A stretch of DNA of 64,000 bases from Psococerastis gibbosa (Eukaryota > Arthropoda > Insecta > Psocodea > Psocidae). The stretch lies in contig OZ020486.1 in assembly GCA_963971405.1 (NCBI GenBank), positions 29,659,419-29,723,418 of the forward strand, read 5' to 3'. The translations under genes were made by a program, and so were the position numbers. This document shows, in pieces, positions 12,083 to 23,295 of this stretch. Numbering within the stretch: the stretch's first letter is position 1; the number at the start of each line of letters is the position of its first letter. The notes under the pieces are model-generated. The model did not search any database. It saw only the letters and a list, made by a program, of their open reading frames with translations, and was not told the origin of the DNA.

Positions 12083-12627
12083 GGGGCTAAGCCCGGGGTT
12101 TTTGGTGACAAAGACGTTATGGAGGCGAAAGGCATAGCATCTACAATAACGAAAGGGAAAGTAATTCTTGGTATGCCTAATTTGCATGCATCATAAAAAA
12201 ATCGACATATTGATCAAGTACTTTCACAAAAACTTGTTACTCAAAATGCTTAAAATTCCAATATTTCAGACTTATTTTCTCAAACTTTTCTAAGTAGGAG
12301 ACCCCCGGGCCCCCCTCCGTGGTAGTTTTATTGGTCGGTAAAAACTCAACTTTACTGCTTGGAAAATGCGAAAAACCTTACTAATTTGGGCCTGTTTGTC
12401 AATTTTTTTTTTCCGGGGGAGAGCCCCGGTGCCCCCTTTTCTAGGGTATAACATGCGCAAAACCTCACTAATTTGGGCCTATTTATCAATTGTTTTTCTT
12501 TTTTTCTCCAGGGGAGACCCCCGGGCCCCCCTTTCTTCTTTCTCACTTCAGAAGTGAATGAGTAATGATTCCCGGTTTTGGGGTCCTAAATCCCCCCCCC
12601 CCAGAAATGTTGGGAATTTACGCCAAT
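12083..12627 (-). repeat. CATTGGCGTAAAT / CCCGGGGGAG repeat element
   Basis: Ends in AATTTACGCCAATG at 12627 and contains repeated CCCGGGGGAGACCCCCGGGC-like G/C palindromes (near 12298, 12418, 12510), GTAAAACC-type blocks and the GACAAAGACGTTATGGAGGC motif. The same motifs occur in opposite orientation at 21573-22434. A further partial unit with a G/C palindrome lies at about 12655-12690. Confidence 0.6.
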
Positions 12628-12984
12628 GACTATATTACACTTATATTATCAATTTTTTTCCCCGGGGGAGACTCCCGGGCCCCCCTCTTTGGATTACGTG
12701 CAATATTGTTTCTATAAGATCTAGTCCGCATATCAACGAAATGTTGTCTGGCTGTGTCCCCACTAATTTAGCTTTTTATATGTACCTATGGTAACATAAA
12801 TAGCCTACGAGTAACACCATAACCTGCATAACCTGGGATAGGATCACAGCCACCCCCGAAGAAAATCGTGGCTAAGGCTTGCATTCCACTAATGACAATC
12901 ACTCATAACAAAGATGAAATAATAAGACAAGGTAGGGCGCACCAAAGGTCTTGCGGGGGGAGGGGGGGCAGCAAAAGTTATTTA

Positions 12985-13058
12985 CGCTACTGCTCAAAAC
13001 GTGTAAATCCGGTGAAATCTTGGGGCTCCTTATGGTACTGCGTATAAATTGGAAAGCA
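12985..13058 (-). repeat. Helentron-like element 5' fragment
   Basis: Minus-strand fragment retaining GCTTTCCAATTTATACGCAG at its 5' end and the adjacent ATTTACACGTTTTGAG block. The remainder is absent. Confidence 0.5.
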
Positions 13059-13064
13059 AAAATT

Positions 13065-13450
13065 TCTACAATTTATGCTTCATAGGACTGTTATTGGCCG
13101 GAAAACTGGCCAAGGGCCGAGAAATTACCCAACATTAAAATTTTTGGTTTTCTCTAATTTCGCCCCTAATTATACAATTCGAAAATTTTCTTCAATTTAT
13201 GCTTCAGAGTCCTGTCATTGGTCGGAAAAATTGCCCAAGGACCAAGAAATAGCCCAAAGTTAAATTTTTGGTTTTCTCTAACATAGCCCCTAATTACACA
13301 ATTCGTAAACATTTCTTCAATTTATGCTTCAAAGATCTCTTATTGGTCGGAAAAGTGGCCAAGGGCCGAGAAATTACCCAAAGTTAAACTATTCGGTTTT
13401 CTTTAACTTCCCCCCTAATTCGAAAAATTTCTTCAATTTATGCTAAGCAG
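13065..13450 (+). repeat. Three-copy tandem repeat (~120 bp)
   Basis: ATTTATGCTTC recurs near 13072, 13194 and 13320, with a last partial unit at about 13436. Each unit carries TTATTGGTCGGAAAA-like, GGCCAAGGGCCGAGAAAT-like and TTTTTGGTTTTCTCTAA blocks. An inverted diverged array lies at about 14440-14760. Confidence 0.75.
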
Positions 13451-14177
13451 TAATAATTTATTTTCTGACTCCGTTTTCATCATTCGTTCTTATATATGTA
13501 TGTTATGTTTTGGCACAGTTGCATAACTTGATTTACGAAAAACAGCTCAAAAATGGTTATTTTCTGTAAAATTTGATTTTGTCACATAAAATGGCCATTG
13601 GGGATGTCCGAGTTGCTCTCCATGCATGCTCATTCTGCGGGAACTACACATTCCTGGTACGATACATTGTATCATTATTCACTTACATCTAATCTTACCT
13701 TTCAAGTATGGAGTGAGGGCACAACCTTCACAATTACAATTTTTTGAATAATAGGCCCGATCAGGTGGGTTTACATATTGTGATAGCATTAACACTGAGA
13801 ACTTACCGACGATGATTTCATTTTTCCTACATGGCTACATGTCACCTGGAGATTTCATGTGTGAAAAATAGGACTGAAATAATGAGGGTTTTAATACGCA
13901 TTTTTATAGCATTAAAGTTTTGAATTTACAGACGAGCTCGAGTTGGGCTAGCTGTGACTAATTATTTAAGTAACTATATATTAATTGAATTCAATAATAT
14001 TGGCAAACAAAATACAGGCAAAACTGTTGTAACAAATAGTGAAGTGTGAAAAAAATCATGATGATTAGCCTACGAAGGTATTTGAATTGAAAAAAAATGC
14101 ATTAACAGAATACATAATATGCTAGGCCTATAATGAATGCGAAAATTGAAATAAATAAATAATGACTTTATTGTGTT

Positions 14178-14305
14178 ATTATGCCAACCTAGTGGAGTTA
14201 GGGCTATAAAGCCTTCTCTCATACTCAACTAGAAAAGCCCAGGCCTGCCTGCTTTACATGCCCTCCGAAGCATGATCAGAAAATTTATCATATGTAGGGC
14301 TCAAA
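14178..14305 (-). mobile_element. Degraded tRNA-derived SINE
   Basis: Minus-strand copy. The body (reverse complement of GCCAACCTAGTGGAGTTAGG) and TCTGATCATGCTTCGGAGGG are clear. The head is eroded, with box B changed to GGTTTGAGCCC. Confidence 0.65.
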
Positions 14306-14439
14306 CCAACAACAGACATGAATCAGCAAGGAAGGAAAAAAAATGAGGGTTTTTAACGAAACTACGATGCATAGGTGCCGCTCTTGGTGTTGAATGGGGC
14401 TAATCTGCTTGCACTAGAAAATTAAAAAATATTCAAATA

Positions 14440-14760
14440 CTGTAATTAAGCCCAAAATTATCTCGTTCTTGGCAACTTTTCTAACCAATAACAGCGATAT
14501 CGATTATGATATTAAATTATTTAATTTGTCGAATTGTGCATTTAGGGGTGAAATTATTAAAATAAAAATTAAACTTGAAATTTGGCAATTGTTCCGCTCT
14601 TGCCATATTTTTTCATCCATAACAGTATTCTGAACCAGAAATTTAAGAAAATTTTCGAATAATGTAATTTTGAGCGAAGTTAGTGAAAACCAAAATTTTG
14701 GGTAATCTCTTTACTCTTGGCCACTTTTCCGACTAATAGCTCAATTCTTAAGAATAAATT
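14440..14760 (-). repeat. Inverted, diverged counterpart of the 13065-13450 array
   Basis: Shows complements of the array units: CCAAAATTTTGGGTAATCTC, CTTGGCCACTTTTCCGAC and TAATAGC near 14690-14740, and earlier CTTGGCAACTTTTCTAACCA near 14470. With 13065-13450 it forms a second, internal inverted pair inside the fold-back spacer. Confidence 0.55.
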
Positions 14761-15285
14761 CAAAATTTATGTTAGAAAAAGGAGGCGTCAGCTCGACTTA
14801 AGTGACTTAACCAAGTTCGGTAGTCCTGATTTCGTGCAATTATTTGATTATTCCCAAACATCATTTCTAAATTTTTTAAAAACCGCGCTAAAATTGAGTT
14901 TGCTCTATTGTGGCCAGCAATACAGCCTATTTGTTGTTAATAATTGAAGCACAGGCCGGCCACGCCGGTCGCTCACGCGGGTCGCTACCACGGGTCAGTA
15001 ACGCTGGTTTAAAGGCTGGTTTAATCATTTTAATTGAAATTATACCCATGTGTTCGTCTATTCTTGCTCTTTCAGGCCATGCTATATCTGTTGTGATAGC
15101 GCAAGGGGTTCGACATTGGGGGGTGGAAACGTGAGGAGGTACGCCAAAATTTGCCGATTTTAATGGAAAATATGTCCTTTCGGGGGTGTTAATATCAATT
15201 TGAAAACTTCAAACTACGTTAGTTCTTTTCCACCTTTCTTACTCTTTCCAGGCATATATTACATATTATTATTATTATACATATT

Positions 15286-15926
15286 CTCCTCTTTCAGGCC
15301 ATGCTATATTTGTGGTGATCAAGTAAGGGGTTTCGCTTTGGGGGTGTGAAACGTCAGGGGGTGCACACGATTTTCAACCGAAATAGGACTCTTTCGGCCC
15401 CATTATTATCTATTTAAAAAATGCAAACTACGGTCCTCTTTCCAGCCATGTATTGTTTAAGTTAGTTAATTATGTTTAAGTTGATTCAGGGGTTGTCACG
15501 TAAAACTATCGTCCGTAAACCGACTTTACAACCGACTTACAGACAACCAATTTTTTTTTTTTTTTTTTGGTCGGCAATATAACCCAAGAACAAAATAACA
15601 CCTACTACATTGATTTTGGGACGAGTGTTCATTAGGCGAGCTATTGACGCCACCCTCTTGGCTAAGAGAATGGGACCCGATGTCTCTAAAGCCATGATTG
15701 GAATGCATGCTTTTAAAGCAATAACTTCATATCTTGTTTTCGAGGCAAAGGGAAAATGCGGTCTTTTTCAATAATACCGTAAAATAGAGAGTTCATGTCC
15801 TCAATTATTGCCATAGGCTCAGGAGAGCAAGTCTCAGATGAAATTGCTTAATAGTTCGTATATGGACAGCCGTCCCAAAATCAATGTCCTATGTGTTATT
15901 TTGTTCTTGGGTTATATTGCTGGCAA
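15286..15926 (+). repeat. Third copy of the inner arm segment, including the TIR element
   Basis: Parallels 18846-19488 of the right arm in the same orientation with few differences: CTTTCAGGCCATGCTATA, the GTGTGAAACGTCAGGGGGTG block, poly-T near 15551 and the small TIR element at about 15577-15924. Its version of the 68-codon frame is interrupted. An additional diverged copy of the first ~240 bp lies just upstream (about 15040-15285), so this segment was also duplicated in tandem. Confidence 0.75.
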
Positions 15927-16689
15927 AAATAGGAAGCACAACAGTGTCATTGATTTTAATTCAAAACCAATCGTTTATTTGGGGCATGAATCAATATATT
16001 TTTACAGTGGAAATACATTCTCGTGTCGGATTCCTCCTGATGACATACCATAGGCTATCTGTGGCTTCTTCAGCTGTTCCTCCGAGTCTTGAGATAAATA
16101 AACAATTGTTTCTTTCAGTGAAATTGAAATCTTTCCCTCTGGTTACAGCAGTATAAGATTTTGTTCCATTATTCGGCTAAAAGTTCTGGAAATGCACCTT
16201 TAAATTTTCAATTCCAATGTGCTCATGTCACAGGGCAGCTCCTATGAATCAAAGAGGGGGGGGGCGTGCCTAAATGTACATGGGAGCTGCAGCTCCTATG
16301 AACCAGAAGTTAGCTCTTGTGCTCATGTAACTTTCTGCTTAGGGCCAAAAATACGGATGTCAATTAGCCCCCCTTCTTTCCCTTTCACATTGCTTCATTG
16401 ATGGTGTGACATAGATTTCTATTATAACGTCTACACGGAATGCTTCAAATGAACTAACAAACATTCTTTAACGAAAACTTCAAAATTCTCCTGTGTTCAA
16501 GTGAGCATAAGCAGATATTTAATGTTGATTAAAATTGCCAAATTCCAGCTTTAGCCTTGAAATTACGCCCATTTTAAGTGCGCTTCCAAGCGTTTTAAGT
16601 AATTTGCTACTAATGTAACAGTTTCTTTTAACGACAAACTCAACCCTCCCACTCAGGCAAGGCAAGGGTACAAAACTGACTAAGGAATC

Positions 16690-17225
16690 CTTATTCATAT
16701 TGCAGCAAACAGGGGGGCACGGGGGTCTCCCCCGGAGGTTTTTTTAAAAAAAATAGGCCCGAAATAGTGGGGTTTTACGATTATAACAGCCGCAAAGCTT
16801 ATAATTTACAGAGGAAGACATATTCACGTTACTTATGTTATTTATGGGGAGGGGGGAGGCTGCAACCCAATATGCCCCCTTGCTTAAGGTCTTGGTGGAA
16901 TGGGAAGAAAAAGTTTGTAGAATAAATAATAAAATAGTAGGTCTAATGGAAAACGTCCCAGTCCCTGTCTGGTTTTTCCGGTACCCAGTGCATTCTGCTG
17001 CCCCTGGTGTACCGCAGTACTGACGAAAAATATAATTTTTAGTTTTAAATGAGATGAAGTTCCTAACTTCATAATAATTATAGTCAACTTCGAAAACAAA
17101 TTGATATTTAATATTTTTATTAATTACATAGATTATCTTATTATTTTTGGGAATCGAAGTGCGCCCCCACAATGCTGTGCCCCCCCCCCCGCCGCGGGGG
17201 TTGCGGGGTCTTATTTACGCCACTG
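16690..17225 (+). repeat. G/C-run repeat fragments
   Basis: Contains GGGGGTCTCCCCCGGAGG near 16723 and a ...ATTTACGCCACTGG end near 17214, both hallmarks of the CATTGGCG repeat family, plus poly-C near 17178-17190. Overlapping frames up to 142 codons (16744-17172) have no recognisable domain and are treated as spurious. Confidence 0.5.
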
Positions 17226-17969
17226 GTTGTGAGGTCCCAGGAGCCCAAAAAAGTGTTTTTTACGAAAAGTCTGTCGCTCTGTCACTCAATCTGTCTGTCT
17301 GTTCATCGTATTCCAGACAAACTACTCAGTCGATTTAGATGAAATTTGGCATGTAGATTCATAAAAATCATACCTCGCGTTAATTTATTTTGGGCTATCT
17401 CAATTTGGGGGGTTTTATTCTCAAAAAACTCCAAAAACGTCTAAAAAATTTATTTATCAAATACGGCTCCAACGATTTCTTTTAAATTCACATATATTGT
17501 AGTCGTTATTAACGTTAACAAAATGCGGTGGGGCACTTGCCCCTTGATAGTTTGCTTCTGAGAGTAAAAAATAAAAATACCTAAATTTTCATTAAAAATG
17601 GTTAAAAAATAATTTATCTGCGAAACCTTTCTATCGATGATTTGTACCTTCAGGCATGTTTTAGGTGTTAAATTGAGTAACGAAACCGGACAGGTTTCTT
17701 TACCAAGAAACTATTTTGTTTTGTGCAAAAACATTTCTCTTTCAAAAATTTTGAAATTTCACGCTCAAATCCAATGCGTGCCCTGCCATTATTACTGTGA
17801 GGTATCTAGAATTTACCTCACCTCCAGTGACGCCAGGTGGACAACCCCTCCGCCCCCTGATATATCCAAAATTTAAACATAGGAAAATTATTTACCTTGA
17901 AATTACTCATTTTCTCTGTCTACTACTTGATAAATTGGAAAACATGTTTGAGTAAACTCGGACCAATTC
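17226..17969 (+). mobile_element. Helentron-like element, 5'-truncated
   Basis: Begins in the GAGGTCCCAGGAGCCC block (the first ~95 bp and the 5' subterminal repeat are lost). It keeps the CTGT microsatellite (about 17268-17305), the CCCTTGATAGTTTGCTTCTG block, a 3' subterminal ATAAATTGGAAA and a hairpin TGAGTAAACTCG with one G-T wobble before the end. Confidence 0.7.
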
Positions 17970-18547
17970 TTTGATTGTTGATTGCTTTCTTCAATATACA
18001 ATATATACCATATGAATTTATGTAGTATCACATCTCGTTCCAATTTTTCTTGTGTCCATATTTATTGAAACAATATTATAGAGTGTGTACTCAAGGGAGT
18101 TGTAATTCCTTAATTTGTTGTTAAATATTTGTTTATCTAGTGGCGGTAGGCTACTTTTTTTAGTTAGTTGTTAATTTTTCATTTCGCGAGAGGGGCTGCA
18201 GCCCAGTAAGCCTCTCATGGCTAGGGTCGTACAGTAGCTATGAGTTAGTCATTAGACATGGCAACCATTAGGAGGTTTACTTCGTAGTAAGAGTATTGAG
18301 AATTGATTCAGTATGCAAAATATTCAATTCAGCACACTATTGGCTGTTCAGTTAAATGCGGCCGAACCGAGATGTGAAAAAAACACTTAAAAACGCCGGG
18401 GCGAGAGGGCCGGTCTAGACCAGTGGTTCCCAAATGGTTGGGATGTTTTGCCCTTTCTTAAATGGGTTTAATAGGTGATGTCCAGCTACTCTTTCCAGAC
18501 ATATATTTAGGGTAAGCCACCACTGTATCGGCGGAAAACTGTTTTAA

Positions 18548-20808
18548 AGGGTATTTTACAATTTATATGCATCTATTGAGCAAAAAAAATACACAGCCTG
18601 CAATTTTCAACCGAAATTAATTTTTAATTTTTAAATTTCATTAGGAGCAGTACAAATTATGGTTTCAAACGAGTATAAATAAATATTTTCAAATTCACCC
18701 CGTCACCCCTTCAACACGAGTGGAACACAAAATGACGCATTAGCAGCAATCCCATTTGAATTGCATGGGGGGTTTAAAGCAATTTTTTTAGGCTGACGAG
18801 GAAGGCCTACCTTAATTTAAATTATACCCATGTCTTCGTCTATTTCTCCTCTTTCAGGCCATGCTATACTTGTGGTGATCAAGCAAGGGGTTTCGCTTTG
18901 GGGGTGTGAAACGTCAGGGGGTGCACACGATTTTCAACCGAAATAGGACTCTTTCGGCCCCATTATTATCTATTTAAAAAATGCAAACTACGGTACTCTT
19001 TCCAGCCATGTATTGTTTAAGTTAGTTAATTATGTTTAAGTTGATTCAGGGGTTGTCACGTAAAACTATCATCCGTAAACCGACTTTACAACCGACTTAC
19101 CGACAACCAATTTTTTTTTTTTTTTTTTGGTCGGCAATATAACCCAAGAACAAAATAACACCTACTACATTGATTTTGGGACGAGTGTTCATTAGGCGAG
19201 CTATTGACGCCACCCTCTTGGCTAAGAGAATGGGACCCGATGTCTCTAAAGCCATGATTGGAATGCATGCTTTTAAAGCAATAACTTCATATCGTGTTTT
19301 CGAGGCAAAGGGAAAATGCGGTCTTTTTCAATCATACCGTAAAATAGAGAGTTCAAGTCCTCAATTATTGCTATAGGCTCAGGAGAGCAAGTCTCAGATG
19401 AAATTGCTTAATAGTTCGTATATTGACAGCCGTCCCAAAATCAATGTCCTATGTGTTATTTTGTTCTTGGGTTATATTGCTGACATATAGCCCCGCCCAC
19501 ATGTGCTTTCCTTTACTTCATCACCGATACTCTTGGCCGGTACCACACCATGACATCCCTTATGAATAGCGTCTTAAAGCGTGAAAGCCCCGACGGAATT
19601 TTCTTATATTTAAGTTTACACATACTAGACACTATTACGCATAGTTTCAATTTGATATTTGTCATCCTCTCATACGTCAAGTAAAATTATACAAAAATTT
19701 GAACCAGTCTTCAGGGATGAAAGCCCCAACGAAAAATTCTTATTTTCAGTTTTCAGACTTGGGTGAACCATGGTTTTCAGATAAGGGGAAATTATTAGCC
19801 CACCTCTTCGACAAATTTTTCCCGTTCCCTCCTTTTTTGGATTGCTTCTTAAGGGGTGAAAGCCCCAATGGAATTTTCTTATAATTACGTTTTGTCATAC
19901 TAGAAACTACTATGAATTGTTAAAAATTGAGATTTGTCAACATCTCGTTCGTCAAGTTTAATTTGACGAAAATTTGTCCCCTTCTTAAGGGATGAATGTC
20001 CCAGCAGAAACTTCTTATTTTTCTTTTTCGAGCTCAGGAGAACGGTGGGAATCATATATAGGGAAATTATAAGCCCACCCCTTCGTCAAATTTTTCCCGG
20101 TCCCACCCCTTTTGGATTGATTCTTAAGGGGTGAAAGCCCCAACGGAATTTTCTGATAATTACGTTTTCACATACTAAAAACTACTAGGTATTATTTAAA
20201 ATTGAGAAATGTCATTATCTCGTTCGTCAAGAAAAATTTGACGAAAATTTGAACCACTCTTAAGGGATGAAAGCCCCAACGAAAAATTCTTATTTTCAGT
20301 TTTCAGATTTGGGTGAACTATGGTTTTCAGATAAGGGGAAATTATAAACCCTCCTCTTCGACAAATTTTTCCCGTTCCCTCCCTTTTGTCCCCTTCTTAG
20401 GGGATGAATGTCCCAACAGAAACTTCTTATTTTTTGTTTTTGTGCTCAGGAGAACGATGGGAATCATATATAAGGAAATTATAAGCCCACCTCTTTGTCA
20501 AATTTTTCCCGTTCCCACCCTTTTTGGATTGCTTCTTTTGAGGTGAAAGTCCCCTGGGAATCCTCTGATTTCAAAATTTCGTCTACTGTACATAGTTCAG
20601 CGTAGTTTTCTTTGAAAATTTTTGACCCACCAGTTCGTCAAGTTTTTCCAAAAATTAGGCACTTTAAAAAATTTGTAGCACCCAAAAGCCCCAGAGCCGG
20701 CTCGTAAGAAAAGGTTTTTTACAGACTAGAGACACATCCTAAGCGCCTTATGAGCTCAAACCTTCTCCGGAACTTCGTCAAGTGAGACCCCCCCTGGCTC
20801 CCGGACTA
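18548..20808 (-). repeat. Right inverted arm of the fold-back structure
   Basis: About 2.26 kb, complementary to 9133-12082. It contains the inner segment (18548-19133), the small TIR element (19134-19486), a shorter tandem array (about 19560-20545) and the unique terminal segment ending GGCTCCCGGACTA at 20808. Identity to the left arm is visibly high, and the 68-codon frame in the TIR element gives the same translation in both arms. Confidence 0.75.
19134..19486 (+). mobile_element. Small TIR element inside right arm (copy 3)
   Basis: Inverted ends CGGCAATATAACCCAAGAAC and GTTCTTGGGTTATATTGCTG with about 50 bp of inverted similarity. The 68-codon frame 19170-19376 matches copy 1 residue for residue. 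The function of that frame is unknown. Confidence 0.7.
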
Positions 20809-21049
20809 ATACGAAAGGAATCCTTGGTAATATCGCTGGATTTCGTTGAAAAAATCCGAAAAATTCGCGCAAAAACCGTTTCTGCAATAGGTACTCATTT
20901 CTGCACACAGTCATTGCGACCACTGACGACAGAAACAGGTTAAGATTTAGATTTAGATCACACATCCAGCTGCATATGATATGTCTCAACATAAGGAGAA
21001 TCTGCGTTTCCCAAGCTAAGACCAATGTTTTTTTTTGAAGGACTTTTTT

Positions 21050-21268
21050 AAGGGGCCAGGCCCATAGGTCCCTTGTCCCATGCCAACGACGCCATGGATT
21101 TCGGATATTATTTTTATTGTTTACGCATGCATTTTTGGCCATTAGCAAACTGGTATACGTTCTCGATGTCTACCTACACCGGCTACAAGCGATAATGAAC
21201 AAGTTGAGACAAGCTTACCATTAACGCCATGAAACAGGCGAAAGCATGACTTAACCAAGTACTCCTAA
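21050..21268 (+). repeat. Dispersed repeat R
   Basis: Shows GGTCCCTTGTCCCATGCCAA, TACACCGGCTACAAGCGATAA, AGACAAGCTTACCATT and GCATGACTTAACCAAGTACT blocks of the family. Non-coding. Confidence 0.6.
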
Positions 21269-21572
21269 TTATGCACTTGCTTCTAATTTTGGCATAAACC
21301 TGGTACCGGGTTTATGTCGTCTCACTTTTGACAATATTAAGCATCATGTCCAAGGTTCAATTCAACCTGTGCAATTATCGTAGCAACCTGATTGCGTGTT
21401 GGGTTCCGAGTTGCGCCCGAGGTTGCCGAACCAACTATGTATATGTAGGCCTATAGATACCGTATTATTATATTATTACTCACTTTAGAAGTTGTCTAGA
21501 CCACTTGGAATGCCATAAAATTATTCCTATAGGAGTCCCCTTTATTCACCCATATCTTAGAGAGAAAAGATC

Positions 21573-22434
21573 ATTGGCGTAAATTCCCAAAATTTCTGGG
21601 GGGAGCTTTAGGACCCTAAGACTTTGATCCCCCGGAGAAAAAAAAATCGATAAATGGGCTCAAATTAGTGAGGTTTTACGCATATAATACCTTGGAGAAA
21701 GGGGGGCCCGGGCGTCTCCCCCGAAGAAAAAATTGATGAATAGACCCAAATTCTGGAGCTTTTACGCATTTTGCAAGCAGTACAGTTGAGATTTATCAGA
21801 CGAATTCATTTACCACTTAGGGGGGCTCCGGGGGTCTCCCCCAAAGAAAATTTTTGAAAAATTGGTCTGAAATATTGGGGTTTTAAGCATTTTGAGATAT
21901 ATTTTTTTGTGAAAGTACTTGGTCAATATGTTGATTTTTTTCGTGATGTCTTTCTTATGAAATAAGCATCATACCAAGAATTAATTTCCCTTTCGTTATT
22001 GTGGATTGTATTGGCCTTTTGCCTCCATAACGTCTTTGTTACCAGAAACCCTGGGGGGGGGGGGGGCTACGGGTGCTTCTGGGGGGGGGGGGGGTTAGCC
22101 CAGGACCCGCCTATTAACGCCAATGTTTGCAAGCAGTACAATGGAGATATTATAACGGCGAATTAACCTACCATTGAAGGGGGCCCGGGGGTCTCCCCCG
22201 GAGAAAAAATTGGAAAAAATAGTTCTGAAAATTGGGGTTTTCAGCATTTTTAGTAATATATTTTGATTTTTTTCATGTAAAATAATCATGCTAAGAATTA
22301 ATTTCCCTTTCATTATTGTGGATACTATGCCTTTAGCCTCCATAACGTCTTTGTCACCAGAAATCCTGGGGGGGGGGGCTACGGGTGGACCTGGGGGGGC
22401 TAAGCCCCCCAGGACCCCCCTATTTACGCCAATG
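21573..22434 (+). repeat. Composite of CATTGGCGTAAAT-ended elements
   Basis: Starts CATTGGCGTAAATTCCC. ...ACGCCAATG ends occur near 22124 and 22434, consistent with one complete element and a partial duplicate. It includes several G/C palindromes (GGGGGTCTCCCCCAAAG, GGGGGTCTCCCCCGGAG), repeated CATAACGTCTTTGT motifs and poly-G runs. A 121-codon frame across it (22095-22460, minus) is glycine/proline-rich only because of the G runs and is not a gene. Confidence 0.6.
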
Positions 22435-22912
22435 GAAACGATAGAAATCAAATGACGCAATTTTAAGAAAATCCACGAAAGATAAATGCGAGAATATTGA
22501 ACGTTTATTAATACTGTATAAAGCTGTTTTCACTGTGTCAGCTGCAGCGACCGAGGTCTATGCTCGAACTCCTGGTACTACCTACAGCTACGGTAGGTAG
22601 GTAGGTAACCAACCCAATTACAGTATGTATACCAGTCCCATTTATGAAAAAAGTGAATGCGAGCGGCAAGTCATGCAAATGGGGCAATATCGTTTTTAGA
22701 ATAATTCTACCCCGCTGAAAACGAGTCTACCTGCTGCCAAGCTGGATTCTGCATCCTGCAAAAGCCTGTAATCCAAGATGGCGGCCAAAACCAGTTTCTC
22801 CGTATCAGACTAACGATTTACGTGGGAAGACATACTCATTGAAATCAGAAAAATACATGTCACCAAATTTCAATGCTTAGATTCCAAGATGGCGCCCAAA
22901 ATTAGGATAGAG

Positions 22913-23295
22913 TTAAGAGCCGCCTATATTCCATTTTCTGTTCAAACTTCAATTTCTAATGAAATATGGAACGCAGAAGAATAAAAAAATGCTGAATGGC
23001 AAGAAGAATTTTTCCTCCTAATTTTGATGCATAGTATGTGGCCTTAACTAACCCCAATTCGCCACAGTTGATGAACTCCTTCAGCTTGAACTCCTAAGTG
23101 CGTACTCCTTTTGCGTATCAAGTTCACTAACTATAGCCGATCGGTATTGATGATTGCAACATAATATGCATCAAAATTAGGAGAAAAAATTCTTCTTTCC
23201 ATTCAGCATTTTTTCATTGTTCTGCGTTCCATAATTCATGAGAAATTAAAGTTTGCACAGAAATGGAATATCGGCGACTCCGGTTTGCCCTTAAT
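22913..23295. mobile_element. MITE with ~120-bp inverted arms
   Basis: Left arm about 22917-23041, right arm about 23159-23280. Both contain TATTCCATTT, TATGGAACGCAGAA, AAATGCTGAATGG and CCTAATTTTGATGCATA in opposite orientation. Outer ends read TTAAG...CTTAA. The loop is about 120 bp and non-coding. Confidence 0.8.

Larger units (their letters stand above)
9133..20808. mobile_element. Large fold-back structure with multi-kilobase inverted arms
   Basis: The sequence starting TAGTCCGGGAGCCAGGGG at 9133 returns as its reverse complement ending at 20808. Homology continues inward to about 12082 on the left and about 18548 on the right. Flanking DNA outside 9133 and 20808 is not similar, so these look like element termini (tip GTCCGGGAGCC, candidate TA duplication). 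The 6.5-kb spacer holds other repeats and no transposase-like frame. Long arms made of internal tandem repeats are typical of fold-back (FB/Galileo-type) transposons. An inverted segmental duplication or an assembly artefact is an alternative. Confidence 0.65.

Noticed and set aside
16744-17172. 142-codon minus-strand frame
   Set aside because: It runs across G-run repeat fragments and overlaps plus-strand frames of equal quality. No domain, signal or splice context.
20756-21148. 130-codon minus-strand frame
   Set aside because: It begins in repeat R, crosses unique DNA and ends in the fold-back tip, so it is a composite of unrelated repeats.
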